Source: Gluconacetobacter sacchari (lineage in GTDB: Bacteria > Pseudomonadota > Alphaproteobacteria > Acetobacterales > Acetobacteraceae). From it: DNA of 64,000 bases. This document shows, one piece after another, positions 9,552-27,891 of the stretch. The notes below the pieces were generated by a model. That model did not search any database, was not told where the DNA came from, and saw only the letters and a list, made by a program, of their open reading frames with translations. Position 1 is the first letter of the stretch. Every line of letters begins with the position of its first letter. The stretch is taken from assembly GCF_014174255.1 (NCBI RefSeq), contig NZ_JABEQJ010000005.1:1-64000 (forward strand), in the 5' to 3' direction. A program made the translations under genes and the position numbers.

Positions 9552-9919
9552 TACAGCACCTCCGGCGCCAGCGAGATGATCTTCATGAACTTGCGCGCAC
9601 GCAGTTCACGGACGACCGGCCCAAAGATGCGGGTGCCGATCGGCTCCTGCTGCTTGTTGATCAGGACGGCCGCATTCCGGTCGAAGCGGATGGCGCTGCC
9701 ATCGGGACGCCGCACGGGGTAGGACGTACGCACGATCACCGCCTGGTGAACGTCGCCCTTCTTGACCTTGCCGCGCGGGATCGCTTCCTTCACGGACACG
9801 ACGATCACGTCGCCGACCGAGGCAGTCTTCCGCTTGGAACCGCCCAGCACCTTGATGCACTGCACCTGACGCGCGCCCGAATTATCGGCGACGTCCAGGT
9901 TGGTCTCGGGATGGATCAT
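9551..9919 (-). CDS. rplN: 50S ribosomal protein L14
   Basis: L14 forms bridge B5/B8 and contacts L19. 122 aa, exactly the common length, beginning [19 protein letters not shown] and ending in [12 protein letters not shown], both canonical. It is the first gene of the spc cluster after rpsQ, with only 14 bases between them, so no separate promoter space is evident. Confidence 0.97.
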   Translation of the reverse strand: MIHPETNLDVADNSGARQVQCIKVLGGSKRKTASVGDVIVVSVKEAIPRGKVKKGDVHQAVIVRTSYPVRRPDGSAIRFDRNAAVLINKQQEPIGTRIFGPVVRELRARKFMKIISLAPEVL

Positions 9920-9933
9920 AACCTATGCCCTTC

Positions 9934-10212
9934 TTACGCCTGCGCGCCGGACTCGGCGCCGGCGGCGCCCAGCGGGGCTCCGTTCCGGACGGTCACGGTC
10001 CAGGTCTTGCGCTTGGAGATCGGCTTGCATTCCTCAATGCGCACCGTGTCGCCAACCTTGCACTCATTCAGCTCATCATGCGCCGCGTATTTCTTCGAAC
10101 GGCGGATGAACTTCTTGTAGAGCGGATGGATGACTCGACGATCGACAAGGACGGTCACCGTCTTGTCCATCTTGTCGCTGGTCACCCGTCCGCTCAGGAC
10201 GCGCCTCGGCAT
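9934..10212 (-). CDS. rpsQ: 30S ribosomal protein S17
   Basis: S17, a primary 16S rRNA-binding protein. I use the ATG at 10212 ([21 protein letters not shown]), giving 92 aa; an earlier in-frame start would overlap rpmC and adds no homology. The OB-fold core includes [23 protein letters not shown] and the [20 protein letters not shown] segment. The Ala/Gly-rich C-terminal tail is slightly longer than in E. coli. Confidence 0.95.
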   Translation of the reverse strand: MPRRVLSGRVTSDKMDKTVTVLVDRRVIHPLYKKFIRRSKKYAAHDELNECKVGDTVRIEECKPISKRKTWTVTVRNGAPLGAAGAESGAQA

Positions 10213-10225
10213 CGCCCGTCTCCCT

Positions 10226-10465
10226 TCAGGACTTCGCGGCCGACGCACCCGCGCCGGCTGCACTCTTCTTCAACGCCTCGGACGCAATCGTCTTCAGACG
10301 GGCGATCTCGCGACGCACCGTCCGAACACGCGCCTGTCCCTCATTCTGGCCGGTCGCGCGCTGAAACCGCAGGTTGAACTGCTCGCGCTTCAGGTCGATG
10401 AGAAGCGCCTCCAGTTCTTCCGCGGTCTTGGCACGCAGATCGGCCGGCTTGGTTGCCTTTGCCAT
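10226..10465 (-). CDS. rpmC: 50S ribosomal protein L29
   Basis: L29 lies at the tunnel exit beside L23. A 79-aa helical protein with the signature [20 protein letters not shown] (about 16-35) and [19 protein letters not shown]; an Ala/Ser/Lys tail extends it by about ten residues. It lies three bases after rplP. Confidence 0.95.
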   Translation of the reverse strand: MAKATKPADLRAKTAEELEALLIDLKREQFNLRFQRATGQNEGQARVRTVRREIARLKTIASEALKKSAAGAGASAAKS

Positions 10466-10468
10466 ATC

Positions 10469-10885
10469 TCACGCCTCTCCGATGCGGGTCACGAACTTGG
10501 TCTTGATCGGCAGCTTCGCAGCGCCCAGCGCCAGCGCTTCGCGCGCCAGCTCCGGCGAAACGCCTTCGATCTCGAACAGGATACGACCCGGCTTCACACG
10601 GGCCACCCAGAATTCCGGCGATCCCTTGCCGGAGCCCATACGCACTTCGGCAGGCTTTGTCGAGACCGGAAGATCGGGGAAGATCCGAATCCAGACGCGG
10701 CCGGCACGCTTCATCGCGCGGGTGATGGCCCGGCGGGAAGCCTCGATCTGCCGGGCGGTCACCCGCTCCGGCTCCAGGGCCTTCAGGCCGAACGCACCGA
10801 AATTCAGTGTCGTTCCACCCTTCGCCAGCCCATGAATGCGGCCCTTGTGGGCCTTGCGGTACTTTGTCCGCTTGGGAGAAAGCAT
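10469..10885 (-). CDS. rplP: 50S ribosomal protein L16
   Basis: L16 helps position the A-site tRNA near the peptidyl transferase centre. 138 aa, beginning [19 protein letters not shown] and containing the signature GVWIRIFPD-like [26 protein letters not shown] split across the middle, with [11 protein letters not shown] at the end. Normal length. It lies between rpsC and rpmC. Confidence 0.97.
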   Translation of the reverse strand: MLSPKRTKYRKAHKGRIHGLAKGGTTLNFGAFGLKALEPERVTARQIEASRRAITRAMKRAGRVWIRIFPDLPVSTKPAEVRMGSGKGSPEFWVARVKPGRILFEIEGVSPELAREALALGAAKLPIKTKFVTRIGEA

Positions 10886-10941
10886 TGTTCTAAATCCTCA
10901 CGCGCCGCCTGGCGCCGTTCTCGGTCCTAAGGTCCCGCCGC

Positions 10942-11619
10942 TCAGCGCTGCGGGGCCTGCTCGGCGGCGCGACGATCCTGCGCCAACGGGTCCTGGGCAA
11001 GGATCTCGCCCTTGAAGATCCACACCTTCACACCGCAGGTGCCATAGGTGGTCTTCGCCGTGGCGACGCCGTAATCGATGTCCGCGCGCAGCGTGTGCAG
11101 CGGCACCCGCCCCTCGCGATACCACTCGACCCGCGCGATCTCGGCCCCGCCCAGGCGGCCGCCGCAATTGATGCGGATGCCCTGCGCGCCCAGACGCATC
11201 GCCGACTGCACGGCGCGCTTCATGGCGCGGCGGAAGGCCACGCGGCGCTCCAGCTGCTGGGCGATGTTCTCGGCCACCAGCGTCGCGTCGATCTCGGGCT
11301 TGCGGATCTCGACGATGTTCAGCGCAACGTCGGTCTTCGCCATGCGGGTCAGATCCTTGCGCAGGACATCGATATCCTGGCCCTTCTTGCCGATCACGAC
11401 GCCCGGACGGGCGGCATAGATCGTCACGCGGGGCTTCTTCGCCGGACGCTCGATCACCACGCGCGACACACCCGCGCCCGACAGCTTGCGCCGCAGATGC
11501 GCGCGCAGCTTCAGGTCGTCATGCAGCAGGCGGGAATAATCCGCGCCCGCATACCAGCGGCTGTCCCAGGTGCGGTTGATGCCGAGCCGCAGCCCGATCG
11601 GATTGACTTTATGTCCCAT
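10942..11619 (-). CDS. rpsC: 30S ribosomal protein S3
   Basis: S3 forms part of the mRNA entry channel. 225 aa, starting [20 protein letters not shown]; an RNA-binding KH domain (about 40-110, with the GKKGQDI loop near 77-83) is followed by the C-terminal domain with [20 protein letters not shown] (about 148-167). It follows rplV with a two-base gap. Confidence 0.97.
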   Translation of the reverse strand: MGHKVNPIGLRLGINRTWDSRWYAGADYSRLLHDDLKLRAHLRRKLSGAGVSRVVIERPAKKPRVTIYAARPGVVIGKKGQDIDVLRKDLTRMAKTDVALNIVEIRKPEIDATLVAENIAQQLERRVAFRRAMKRAVQSAMRLGAQGIRINCGGRLGGAEIARVEWYREGRVPLHTLRADIDYGVATAKTTYGTCGVKVWIFKGEILAQDPLAQDRRAAEQAPQR

Positions 11620-11621
11620 GA

Positions 11622-12026
11622 TCAGGCCGCCTTCTGCTCGGTTGTCTCAGCCTCGGCCGCCTTCTCGGCGACGACGATCTTCAGATGGCTGAAGAACTTC
11701 TCGATCCGCGAAGAACGGCCACGGCCACGCGCATGGAAGCGGCGCATGACGATCGACTTGCCAACCTCGGCACGCACCACCACCAGCTGGTCGACATCCA
11801 GCTGATGATTGTTCTCGGCGTTCGCGATCGCGCTCTGGAGCGTCTTCTTGACGTCGTGCGCGATGCGGCGCTTGGAGAAGGTCAGCGTCGCCACGGCCTG
11901 CGCCGCCGGCTTGTTGCGGATCAGCGCCGCGACCAGGTTCAGCTTGCGCGGGCTGACGCGGAGGTTCCGCGTCACGGCCTGCGCCTCGGTTTCCGCGAGC
12001 GTGCGCGGATGCTTAGGCTTGCTCAT
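11622..12026 (-). CDS. rplV: 50S ribosomal protein L22
   Basis: L22 lines the nascent-peptide tunnel through its extended hairpin. 134 aa; the globular domain has [23 protein letters not shown]-type sequence (about 24-46) and the hairpin region carries [23 protein letters not shown] near the C-terminus. The N- and C-terminal extensions are charged. Located one base after rpsS. Confidence 0.97.
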   Translation of the reverse strand: MSKPKHPRTLAETEAQAVTRNLRVSPRKLNLVAALIRNKPAAQAVATLTFSKRRIAHDVKKTLQSAIANAENNHQLDVDQLVVVRAEVGKSIVMRRFHARGRGRSSRIEKFFSHLKIVVAEKAAEAETTEQKAA

Positions 12027-12027
12027 A

Positions 12028-12306
12028 TCAGCCCCGCTTCGCCTTCTTGTCCGAGGAGTGACCGGTAAAGGTCCGCGTCGGCGAGAACTCGCCGAACTTG
12101 TGCCCCACCATGTTCTCCGACACCTGAACGGGCAGGAATTTGTGCCCGTTATAGACGCCGAACGTCAGACCGACGAACTGCGGCAGAATTGTCGAGCGAC
12201 GCGACCAGATCTTGATCACTTCGTTACGGCCCGACGCGCGCGACGCATCGGCTTTGTTCAGCAGATACCCGTCCACGAACGGGCCCTTCCAGACGGAACG
12301 TGCCAT
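12028..12306 (-). CDS. rpsS: 30S ribosomal protein S19
   Basis: S19 forms a complex with S13 in the small-subunit head. 92 aa, starting [19 protein letters not shown], with the family signature [20 protein letters not shown] near the C-terminus. It lies between rplB and rplV in the standard S10-operon order. Confidence 0.97.
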   Translation of the reverse strand: MARSVWKGPFVDGYLLNKADASRASGRNEVIKIWSRRSTILPQFVGLTFGVYNGHKFLPVQVSENMVGHKFGEFSPTRTFTGHSSDKKAKRG

Positions 12307-12318
12307 CTTCCTTGCCCC

Positions 12319-13149
12319 TTACTTACCGGTTTTCCGGCGACGGATAATCAGACTGTCCGTACGCTTGTTAACCCTGGTCTTGTAACCCTTGGTCGGCTTG
12401 CCCCACGGCGTGACCGGATGACGGCCGCCCGAGGTGCGGCCTTCGCCACCACCATGCGGATGGTCGACCGGGTTCATCACGACGCCGCGGTTATGCGGAC
12501 GACGACCCAGCCAGCGGCCGCGACCGGCCTTGCCCATATGCTGGTTCATGTTGTCCGGGTTCGATACCGCGCCGACCGTCGCCATGCACTCGCCACGCAC
12601 GACGCGCAGCTCGCCCGACTGCAGCTTGATCTGCGCATAGCCGGCATCCTTGCCGACCAGCTGGCAGTACGTGCCGGCCGAACGGGCGATCTTGCCGCCG
12701 GCGCCCGGCTTCAGCTCGATGTTATGCACGATCGTACCGACCGGAATGGCCGACAGCGGCATCGCGTTGCCCGGCTTGATGTCGACGCGCGCGCCCGACA
12801 CCACCTGGTCGCCCACCTTCAGGCGCTGCGGCGCCAGGATATAGGCCAGCTCGCCGTCCTCATACTTCACCAGCGCGATGAAGGCGGTGCGGTTCGGGTC
12901 GTATTCCAGACGCTCGACCGTGCCGGCCACATCGAACTTGCGCCGCTTGAAATCGACGAAGCGATAGGACTGCTTGTGGCCGCCACCGATGAAGCGCGAG
13001 GTGATGCGCCCATGGTTGTTGCGTCCGCCGGACTTGTTCTTGCCTTCGGTCAGAGCCTTGACGGGCTTGCCCTTCCACAGCTCCTTGCGGTCGATCAGGA
13101 CCGTTCCGCGCAGGCTGGGAGTGACCGGATTAAAGTGCTTCAGTGCCAT
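12319..13149 (-). CDS. rplB: 50S ribosomal protein L2
   Basis: L2 is a primary 23S rRNA-binding protein needed for peptidyl transferase activity. 276 aa, with [20 protein letters not shown] at the N-terminus, the OB and SH3-like domains in the middle and the conserved [20 protein letters not shown] loop (about 225-244), whose His is the residue tied to activity in this family. Normal length and position after rplW. Confidence 0.98.
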   Translation of the reverse strand: MALKHFNPVTPSLRGTVLIDRKELWKGKPVKALTEGKNKSGGRNNHGRITSRFIGGGHKQSYRFVDFKRRKFDVAGTVERLEYDPNRTAFIALVKYEDGELAYILAPQRLKVGDQVVSGARVDIKPGNAMPLSAIPVGTIVHNIELKPGAGGKIARSAGTYCQLVGKDAGYAQIKLQSGELRVVRGECMATVGAVSNPDNMNQHMGKAGRGRWLGRRPHNRGVVMNPVDHPHGGGEGRTSGGRHPVTPWGKPTKGYKTRVNKRTDSLIIRRRKTGK

Positions 13150-13165
13150 GTCTTGCTACCCCGCG

Positions 13166-13462
13166 TCAGACCAGCTTCGCGGTCAGGTCGATGGACTGAC
13201 CCTCGGCAAGCTGCACAAACGCCTTCTTCACATCGGAACGCTGGCCCGGGCGGCCCTTGAAGCGCTTCGTCTTGCCCTTCTGGACAAGCGTGTTCACGCC
13301 CAGGACCTTCACGCCGAACAGACCTTCGACCGCGACCTTGATCTCCGGCTTGGTAGCGTCGATCGCGACCTTGAAGACCACCTGGTTCTTCTCGGACAGC
13401 GCCGTCGCCTTCTCGGTGATCAGCGGCGCGCGCACGATGTCGTACATCGTCTCGCGCGACAT
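13166..13462 (-). CDS. rplW: 50S ribosomal protein L23
   Basis: L23 is the docking site for trigger factor and SRP at the tunnel exit. I place the start at the ATG at 13462 ([20 protein letters not shown]), which has GGAG about seven bases upstream and gives 98 aa, the normal length. An in-frame ATG at 13501 overlaps the rplD stop (ATGA) and would add 13 residues, so the longer form cannot be excluded. The core signature [20 protein letters not shown] is present. Confidence 0.93.
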   Translation of the reverse strand: MSRETMYDIVRAPLITEKATALSEKNQVVFKVAIDATKPEIKVAVEGLFGVKVLGVNTLVQKGKTKRFKGRPGQRSDVKKAFVQLAEGQSIDLTAKLV

Positions 13463-13497
13463 GCGCTCCGCCTTCTTGCGGATTGCGAGCACGTTGG

Positions 13498-14112
13498 TCA
13501 TGCCAGGCGCTCCTTCAGGCCTTCGACGCCGGCGCGGGTGATCGCGAGCACGTCGTGGTTGAGGATGTCGTAGACGTTCGCGCCGACCGTCGGCAGCACG
13601 TCGATCTTCGGCAGGTTGCGGGTGGCGCGGCCGAAATTCTCCTCGACCGTCGCATCGACGATCAGGGCGGACTTCCAGCCCAGCGCCTGCACCTTGGCGG
13701 CCAGCTCGGCGGTGCGGCCCGACGAGGTCGCGGCATCCAGCACCACCAGCTTGCCTTCGGCGGCCTTCTGCGACAGCGCCGAGATCAGGCCCAGGCGACG
13801 CACCTTCTTGGGCAGGTCGTAGCCGTGATCGCGCACCACGGGGCCGTGAACGGCGCCGCCGGTACGGTACTGCGGCGCACGCAGCGAGCCCTGGCGGGCG
13901 CTACCCGTGCCCTTCTGGCGGTACGGCTTCTTGGTCGTGCCGGAGACTTCGCCCATCCCCTTGACCTTGTGCGTGCCAGCGCGGCGCTTGGCCAGCTGCC
14001 AATGCACCACACGCGCCATGATGTCGGCCCGCGGCGTCGCCGCGAAAATCTCGTCCGGAAGCACGGCGGTGCCGGCGCTCCCGTTGTCGAGGGTTTTGAT
14101 TTCGTAATCCAT
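13498..14112 (-). CDS. rplD: 50S ribosomal protein L4
   Basis: L4 contacts the polypeptide tunnel and, in E. coli, represses the S10 operon. 204 aa; the long tunnel loop has the signature [24 protein letters not shown] (split here around residues 73-95) and the C-terminal domain has [22 protein letters not shown]. Its stop overlaps the first possible rplW ATG. Confidence 0.97.
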   Translation of the reverse strand: MDYEIKTLDNGSAGTAVLPDEIFAATPRADIMARVVHWQLAKRRAGTHKVKGMGEVSGTTKKPYRQKGTGSARQGSLRAPQYRTGGAVHGPVVRDHGYDLPKKVRRLGLISALSQKAAEGKLVVLDAATSSGRTAELAAKVQALGWKSALIVDATVEENFGRATRNLPKIDVLPTVGANVYDILNHDVLAITRAGVEGLKERLA

Positions 14113-14124
14113 TGCCCTCTATCC

Positions 14125-14808
14125 TCAGCCCGCAGCCTCAACCAGGGCCGCCGGATACGGCGCCTCGGCATGACGGGCTTTCTTGATCGCATCACGAACC
14201 AGCACCAGCTCGTTCTTGGCGCCGGGCACGGAGCCACGGACCAGGAGCAGGTTCTTCTCGGCATCCACCGCCGCCACCTCGAGGTTGAGGGTGGTCACGC
14301 GCTCGGAGCCCAGGTGCCCGGCCATCTTCTTGTTCTTGAAGGTCTTGCCCGGATCCTGGCGGTTACCCGTCGAGCCATGCGAACGATGGCTGATGGACAC
14401 GCCATGCGAAGCTTCGAGACCCGCGAAATTCCAGCGCTTCATGGCGCCGGCGAAGCCCTTGCCCTTGCTGGTGGCCGTCACGTCGATCTTCTGCCCCACC
14501 ACGAAATGGGTGGCGGAGAGCGTGGCGCCTGCTTCCAGCACGGCATCTTCCGCAACGCGGAATTCAACCAGCTTCTTCTTGGGTTCGACCTTCACGCGGG
14601 CAAAATGGCCGCGGTTCGGCTTGGAGACGTTCTTCACCTTGGCGTTGCCGAGCCCGAGCTGCACGGCGGTATAGCCGTCGCGCTCCTGGGTGCGGACATC
14701 CACCACCTGCACATTGTCGATATGCAGGACGGTGACGGGCACATGGGTGCCGTCTTCCTTGAACAGCCGGGTCATGCCCAGCTTCTTTGCGATCAATCCG
14801 GTGCGCAT
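14125..14808 (-). CDS. rplC: 50S ribosomal protein L3
   Basis: L3 is an early-assembly protein whose loop reaches the peptidyl transferase centre. The ATG at 14808 ([16 protein letters not shown]) is preferred; the frame is open for ten more codons but those overlap the end of rpsJ. The product is 227 aa with the signature [20 protein letters not shown] and the loop [20 protein letters not shown]. Normal position after rpsJ. Confidence 0.96.
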   Translation of the reverse strand: MRTGLIAKKLGMTRLFKEDGTHVPVTVLHIDNVQVVDVRTQERDGYTAVQLGLGNAKVKNVSKPNRGHFARVKVEPKKKLVEFRVAEDAVLEAGATLSATHFVVGQKIDVTATSKGKGFAGAMKRWNFAGLEASHGVSISHRSHGSTGNRQDPGKTFKNKKMAGHLGSERVTTLNLEVAAVDAEKNLLLVRGSVPGAKNELVLVRDAIKKARHAEAPYPAALVEAAG

Positions 14809-14818
14809 CGTCTGGACC

Positions 14819-15127
14819 TTAAAGTTTGATCTCGACATCCACGCCAGCGGCGAGGTCGAGCTTCATGAGAGCGTCCACGGTCTGCGGGGTCGGCTCGACG
14901 ATGTCGAGCAGCCGGCGATGAGTCCGAATTTCGAACTGCTCGCGGCTTTTCTTGTCCACATGGGGAGAGCGGTTAACGGTGAATTTCTCGATATGCGTCG
15001 GCAGCGGGATAGGACCCCGAACCCGCGCACCCGTACGCTTCGCCGTATTGACGATCTCTTTGGTGCTGTTATCGAGCACCCGATGATCGTACGCCTTCAG
15101 GCGAATGCGGATGTTCTGGTTGTCCAT
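14819..15127 (-). CDS. rpsJ: 30S ribosomal protein S10 (NusE)
   Basis: S10 acts in the small-subunit head and, with NusB, in transcription antitermination. 102 aa, the standard length, with [20 protein letters not shown] (about 5-24) and the signature [29 protein letters not shown]. It is the first gene of the S10 cluster and follows tuf after a 105-base gap containing a strong hairpin. Confidence 0.98.
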   Translation of the reverse strand: MDNQNIRIRLKAYDHRVLDNSTKEIVNTAKRTGARVRGPIPLPTHIEKFTVNRSPHVDKKSREQFEIRTHRRLLDIVEPTPQTVDALMKLDLAAGVDVEIKL

Positions 15128-15179
15128 CGTCTATTCAGTCCAACTTCAATGGTTCGGGGGAACCCGAGCCGCCAAAGGA

Positions 15180-15209
15180 GACCCCGGCCGGATCGCTCCG
15201 GCCGGGGTC
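15180..15209 (-). terminator. Strong hairpin between tuf and rpsJ (possible partial terminator)
   Basis: A perfect 13-bp GC-rich stem (arms 15197-15209 and 15180-15192, TCGC loop) lies about 23 bases past the tuf stop. On the minus strand it is followed by TCCTTTGG, only a weak T-tract. It could be a leaky terminator or an RNA-processing/stability site that sets tuf output relative to the ribosomal protein genes downstream. Confidence 0.5.
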
Positions 15210-15232
15210 GCCAGTTCTGGTTACGAACCCGA

Positions 15233-16423
15233 TCAGGCCGTGATCGAGGCCACCACGCCGGCGCCGACGGTGCGGCCGCCTTCGCGGATCGCGAAACGCA
15301 GACCTTCGTCCATGGCGATCGGCGCGATCAGTTCGACATCCATGGCGACGTTATCGCCCGGCATGACCATTTCCGTACCCTCGGGCAGGTGAACGACACC
15401 CGTCACGTCGGTGGTGCGGAAATAGAACTGCGGACGATAGTTGGTGAAGAACGGCGTGTGACGGCCACCCTCTTCCTTCGTCAGGATGTACGCCTCGGCC
15501 TTGAACTTCGTGTGCGGCGTGATCGAACCCGGCTTGGCCAGAACCTGGCCACGCTCCACGTCCTCGCGCTTCGTGCCACGGACCAGCGCACCGATATTGT
15601 CGCCGGCCTCGCCGCGGTCCAGCAGCTTGCGGAACATCTCGACGCCCGTCACCGTCGTCTTCTGCGTCGCGCGCAGGCCGACGATCTCGATTTCGTCACC
15701 GACATTCACCACGCCACGCTCGACGCGGCCGGTCACCACGGTGCCACGGCCCGAGATCGAGAACACGTCTTCGATCGGCATCAGGAACGGACGATCGATC
15801 GGACGCTCCGGCTGCGGGATATAGGCGTCCACGGCGTCCATCAGGTCGCGCACGCGGTTCTCGCCGATCTCCGGATCGCCATCTTCCAGCGTCACCAGGG
15901 CCGAGCCCTTCACGATGGGGATATCGTCGCCGGGGAACTGATAGGCCGACAGAAGCTCGCGCACTTCCATCTCGACCAGTTCCAGCAGTTCCGGATCGTC
16001 AACCTGGTCGACCTTGTTCAGGAACACGACCAGCGCCGGAACGCCGACCTGGCGCGCCAGCAGGATGTGCTCGCGGGTCTGCGGCATCGGGCCGTCGGCG
16101 GCCGACACCACCAGGATGGCGCCGTCCATCTGCGCCGCACCGGTGATCATGTTCTTCACATAGTCGGCGTGGCCGGGGCAATCGACGTGCGCGTAGTGGC
16201 GCGCGGCGGTCTCGTACTCGACGTGGGCGGTCGAGATCGTGATGCCACGGGCGCGCTCTTCCGGCGCCGCGTCGATCTGGTCATACGCCTTGAAGGTGGC
16301 GCCGCCGGTCTTCGCCAGCGTCTTGGTGATCGCGGCGGTCAGCGACGTCTTGCCATGGTCGACGTGACCGATCGTGCCGATATTGCAGTGCGGCTTCGTC
16401 CGCTCGAATTTAGCCTTTGCCAT
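15233..16423 (-). CDS. tuf: Translation elongation factor Tu
   Basis: GTPase that delivers aminoacyl-tRNA to the ribosome. 396 aa, full length, with the P-loop [10 protein letters not shown] (19-28), the G2 region [14 protein letters not shown], the G3 motif DCPGHADY and the G4 motif NKVD. Domains 2 and 3 follow ([19 protein letters not shown]). It sits directly after rpsG with 94 bases between; fusA, which normally separates the two, is absent. Confidence 0.98.
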   Translation of the reverse strand: MAKAKFERTKPHCNIGTIGHVDHGKTSLTAAITKTLAKTGGATFKAYDQIDAAPEERARGITISTAHVEYETAARHYAHVDCPGHADYVKNMITGAAQMDGAILVVSAADGPMPQTREHILLARQVGVPALVVFLNKVDQVDDPELLELVEMEVRELLSAYQFPGDDIPIVKGSALVTLEDGDPEIGENRVRDLMDAVDAYIPQPERPIDRPFLMPIEDVFSISGRGTVVTGRVERGVVNVGDEIEIVGLRATQKTTVTGVEMFRKLLDRGEAGDNIGALVRGTKREDVERGQVLAKPGSITPHTKFKAEAYILTKEEGGRHTPFFTNYRPQFYFRTTDVTGVVHLPEGTEMVMPGDNVAMDVELIAPIAMDEGLRFAIREGGRTVGAGVVASITA

Positions 16424-16517
16424 CGTCTATCTCCGTTACCTCGGCCCTCGGGCCGGGAGTCGGGTTGAAATGTTCCTAACCGGAAGCGTGCCGGTCTTTA
16501 GACCGGAGCAGCGCCTC

Positions 16518-16994
16518 TTACCAGCGGTAATGGCTGAACGCCTTGTTGGCCTCGGCCATGCGATGCGTGTCCTCACGCTTCTTCACGGCGGACCCACGAT
16601 TGTTGACCGCGTCCAGAAGCTCGTTGGACAGGCGCTCCTGCATGGTGTTCTCGCCGCGCTTGCGCGAGGCGTCGATCAGCCAGCGGATCGCCAGCGCCTG
16701 GCGGCGCTCCGTGCGCACTTCGACGGGCACCTGGTAGGTGGCACCACCGACGCGACGCGAGCGGACCTCGACGGCCGGCTTCACGTTGTCCAGCGCGCTG
16801 TGGAACATCACAACCGGATCGGCGGCCGCGCCACCACGGCGACGCAGCACCTCGAGCGCACCATAGACGATGCCTTCGGCGGTGGATTTCTTGCCGTCAT
16901 ACATCAGCGCATTCATGAAGCGCGTGATGACGACATCACCAAATTTCGGATCGGGAAGAATCTCGCGCTTCACGGCGCGATGACGGCGACTCAT
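16518..16994 (-). CDS. rpsG: 30S ribosomal protein S7
   Basis: S7 organises the 16S rRNA 3' domain and lies near the E and P sites. 158 aa, starting [20 protein letters not shown], with the conserved [15 protein letters not shown] helix and the [15 protein letters not shown] hairpin (about 78-92). The C-terminus ends at HYRW, the short class of S7. It lies 15 bases after rpsL. Confidence 0.98.
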   Translation of the reverse strand: MSRRHRAVKREILPDPKFGDVVITRFMNALMYDGKKSTAEGIVYGALEVLRRRGGAAADPVVMFHSALDNVKPAVEVRSRRVGGATYQVPVEVRTERRQALAIRWLIDASRKRGENTMQERLSNELLDAVNNRGSAVKKREDTHRMAEANKAFSHYRW

Positions 16995-17009
16995 GCCTGG
17001 TTATTCCTT

Positions 17010-17381
17010 TTACTTCGGACGCTTCGCGCCATAGAGCGAGCGACGCTGACGACGCTTGGCGATACCCTGGGTATCCAGAACGCCACGCAGGATGTGGTAA
17101 CGAACGCCCGGAAGATCCTTGACGCGGCCACCACGGATCAGGACCACGCTGTGCTCCTGCAGGTTGTGGCCTTCACCGGGGATGTAGCTGACGACCTCAT
17201 AGCCGTTCGTCAGACGCACCTTCGCAACCTTACGCAGCGCCGAGTTCGGCTTCTTCGGTGTGGTTGTGTAGACGCGGGTGCAGACACCGCGCTTCTGCGG
17301 GCAACCTTGCAGAGCAGGCACCTTATTGCGCTTGGCTGCGGGCTCGCGGCCTTTGGCGATCAGCTGGTTGATGGTCGGCAT
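17010..17381 (-). CDS. rpsL: 30S ribosomal protein S12
   Basis: S12 acts at the decoding centre. 123 aa, standard length, with [14 protein letters not shown] at the N-terminus and the two streptomycin-related loops ([12 protein letters not shown] and [13 protein letters not shown]) carrying the wild-type lysines, so nothing here suggests streptomycin resistance. First gene of the str-S10-spc run, preceded by a long untranslated leader and a promoter-like site. Confidence 0.98.
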   Translation of the reverse strand: MPTINQLIAKGREPAAKRNKVPALQGCPQKRGVCTRVYTTTPKKPNSALRKVAKVRLTNGYEVVSYIPGEGHNLQEHSVVLIRGGRVKDLPGVRYHILRGVLDTQGIAKRRQRRSLYGAKRPK

Positions 17382-17597
17382 ACGCCTTTCCCGATCCTTA
17401 CAAATTTCGGCCGGCCAACCGCATCTCAGGTTGCCGACTGTCGTTCACAACAAAATCCCACCGAATGAGGATCATTCGCCTGGGCATCATATTGACATCC
17501 GGCCTTGGCGACCCTTTCGGGCCACGGCACCGCATGCTTGCATGCTGCATTCGACGGCCAACGACGTCCTGCAAGACGGGGCTAGCCGAGGGCGCGG

Positions 17598-17626
17598 AAC
17601 CTACGAAGCCCCCGCCCTTGAGTCAA
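17598..17626 (-). promoter_or_regulatory. Promoter-like sequence for rpsL-rpsG-tuf and the genes downstream
   Basis: On the minus strand TTGACT (17621-17626) is followed after 17 bases by TAGGTT (17598-17603). Initiation near 17591 would give an untranslated leader of about 210 bases before rpsL. The 482-base stretch 17382-17863 otherwise contains only the rpoC terminator at its right end; I see no tRNA, no small ORF with a supported start and no repeat in it. Confidence 0.6.
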
Positions 17627-17800
17627 GTGTTACCTCGGGATTCGCGGCCGATTCCCGCCAGATTATCCCGCCGCGCCGGCGATGGCGGGCATGCAGTCGC
17701 GGCAGGCCGGCCATCGCGCCATCGCGACGCGCCCCGATCCCGCCAAGCCTTCCGATTCGGCGCGATCCGGTCGGCCCATCAGATACAGACCCCGCCGGCA

Positions 17801-17835
17801 AAAGAAAAGGGCCGGGTGTCGCCACCCGGCCCTTT
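17801..17835 (-). terminator. Intrinsic terminator after rpoC
   Basis: On the minus strand a 13-bp stem (arms 17823-17835 and 17806-17818) with a four-base GCGA loop runs directly into TTTTCTTTT. It starts about 28 bases past the rpoC stop and separates the rpoBC unit from the rpsL promoter. Confidence 0.9.
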
Positions 17836-17863
17836 CCACAGGCACCAACGCCGCCCGGGCAGA

Positions 17864-26329
<8,466 letters not shown>

Positions 26330-26527
26330 CGTCTATCCTGCCCCCATCCCCGACGACCCGGACCTTTCCGCGCCCGGAACCCGGGGCCACGGCGACCGAA
26401 AGCGGATCATCACAAACCATCCATGCCTGGGCACCGGAATCCGGCGCCCCCGCCCACCCCGAAGAATGGGCCTTCTACCGCCGAAGGCGCCCGAGACCTC
26501 GCGGTCAGGGCGCCAGAACGGCCAAGG

Positions 26528-26554
26528 GGGCGGGCACCTTCCGGTTTCCCGCCC
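26528..26554 (-). promoter_or_regulatory. GC hairpin in the rplL-rpoB gap (possible attenuator)
   Basis: Within the 276-base stretch 26330-26605, GGGCGGG/CCCGCCC arms (26548-26554 and 26528-26534) with a 13-base loop could form a hairpin in the transcript. E. coli has a partial terminator at this position, which is the reason to mention it. There is no T-run, so support is weak; the rest of the gap shows nothing recognisable. Confidence 0.25.
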
Positions 26555-26605
26555 TCACCTGGCATCAAGCAGGAGAGACAGCCCCGGGGCCGCCCATCCG
26601 GCAGA

Positions 26606-26980
26606 TTACTTCACCTCGACAGACGCGCCGTTCTCTTCAAGAACCTTCTTGATCTTCTCGGCTTCGTCCTTGTTCACGCCTTCCTTCACGGTCTTCGGCG
26701 CGCCCTCGACCAGGTCCTTGGCTTCCTTCAGGCCCAGACCGGTGATGGTGCGGATTTCCTTGATGACGTTGATCTTCTTGTCGCCGGCCTTGGCCAGGAC
26801 GACAGTGAACTCGGTCTGCTCTTCAACCGGGGCAGCGGCGGCGGCAGCCGGCGCGGCGGCAACGGCCACCGGAGCGGCGGCGGAAACGCCCCACTTCTCT
26901 TCCAGCAGCTTCGAGAGCTCGGCGGCCTCGAGAACCGTGAGGGCAGACAGCTCGTCAACGAGTTTGGTCAGATCGGCCAT
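26606..26980 (-). CDS. rplL: 50S ribosomal protein L7/L12
   Basis: Stalk protein that recruits translational GTPases. 124 aa: N-terminal dimerisation helix ([25 protein letters not shown], split about 7-31), an Ala/Pro-rich flexible hinge (about 33-54) and the conserved C-terminal domain with [27 protein letters not shown]. It follows rplJ after about 100 bases. Confidence 0.98.
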   Translation of the reverse strand: MADLTKLVDELSALTVLEAAELSKLLEEKWGVSAAAPVAVAAAPAAAAAAPVEEQTEFTVVLAKAGDKKINVIKEIRTITGLGLKEAKDLVEGAPKTVKEGVNKDEAEKIKKVLEENGASVEVK

Positions 26981-27081
26981 GATTTGGTCTTCCTAATGTA
27001 TATACTGATTGGCGCAACACAATCCCGATTTCACGAGACTGTGCAAATTTCCTCGCCCCGCGCGTGCGGGGCGCAGATGGC

Positions 27082-27600
27082 TCAGGCAGCCTCGTCCTTC
27101 TTGGCGTAGGCGCCGAAAACCCGCGCAAGCTGTCCGGCCGGCGCCTGGAGCACACCCGCGATGCGCGTGGCCGGCGTGGAGATCATCCCCACCAGCTGCG
27201 CCCGGAGCGTATCCAGGGACGGCAGTTCGGCCAGCGCCTTCACCCCATCGACATTCAATGTCTGGGTGCCGAGCGCTCCACCGAGCAGAACGAGCTTTTC
27301 GTTGGTCTTGGCGAACTCGACAAGCACCTTGGCCACGGCCACAGGATCGGCAGACCACGAAATCGCGGTCGGCCCCTTCAGCAGCGGCGAAATGCCTTCG
27401 AATCGGGTCCCTGCCAGGGCGAGGTTGGCCAGCCGGTTCTTCGCGACCTTGTAAGTCGCTCCAGCCGCACGCACGCGCTGCCGCAGAATCGTCGCATCGG
27501 CCACCGTCAGCCCGTCATTGCGGGTAACGACAACCATGGACGTCTCGGCGAACACGGCCGCGAGGGAGGCAACAAACTCCCGCTTCTCCGTACGGTCCAA
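27082..27600 (-). CDS. rplJ: 50S ribosomal protein L10 (TTG start)
   Basis: L10 anchors the L7/L12 dimers to the ribosome. The start is placed at the TTG at 27600 because homology begins there ((M)[16 protein letters not shown]) and a GGAGACGGG ribosome-binding site lies just upstream; no ATG fits and the upstream open frame is not homologous. The product is 172 aa, normal length, with the typical [12 protein letters not shown] segment and the C-terminal helix that binds L7/L12. Confidence 0.95.
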   Translation of the reverse strand: MDRTEKREFVASLAAVFAETSMVVVTRNDGLTVADATILRQRVRAAGATYKVAKNRLANLALAGTRFEGISPLLKGPTAISWSADPVAVAKVLVEFAKTNEKLVLLGGALGTQTLNVDGVKALAELPSLDTLRAQLVGMISTPATRIAGVLQAPAGQLARVFGAYAKKDEAA

Positions 27601-27891
27601 TTCCCGTCTCCGTCGTGACCTGCCGGGGATGCCCCAACAGGCCGGGTTTGCCCTAGGAGGATACGACCTCGCGGCCCATCCTCCGGTTCGCCTGTCCTGT
27701 GAACAACGGAACAACCAGTGCGGGCGGCATGACCGCCCCAATCCGGCAATCCCCGTCTTCCGGCTGCGGGCCCGGGGGCCCATCAAGGCAAACGCCACAT
27801 CCGGTCATGGACAGGTTCGGAAGAACGGGACCCCGAAGCGCCCCGCCTCCTGTCCGCAAGGCCCTTCCAGGCCTCACGTCATCTCGTGGTC
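27601..27891 (-). promoter_or_regulatory. Untranslated leader of rplJ-rplL (probable L10 autoregulation site)
   Basis: The 291 bases between rplA and rplJ hold no supported gene. In E. coli and many other bacteria L10(L12) binds an rplJ leader and represses translation. Here the region near the start contains several G/C-rich inverted segments (for example GGGCCCCCGGGCCC around 27769-27782) and a weak TTG start, consistent with such control. I did not establish the consensus kink-turn fold. Confidence 0.4.

Noticed and set aside
16491-16506. 7-bp hairpin just past rpsG considered as a terminator
   Set aside because: No T-run on the minus strand, and tuf follows closely.
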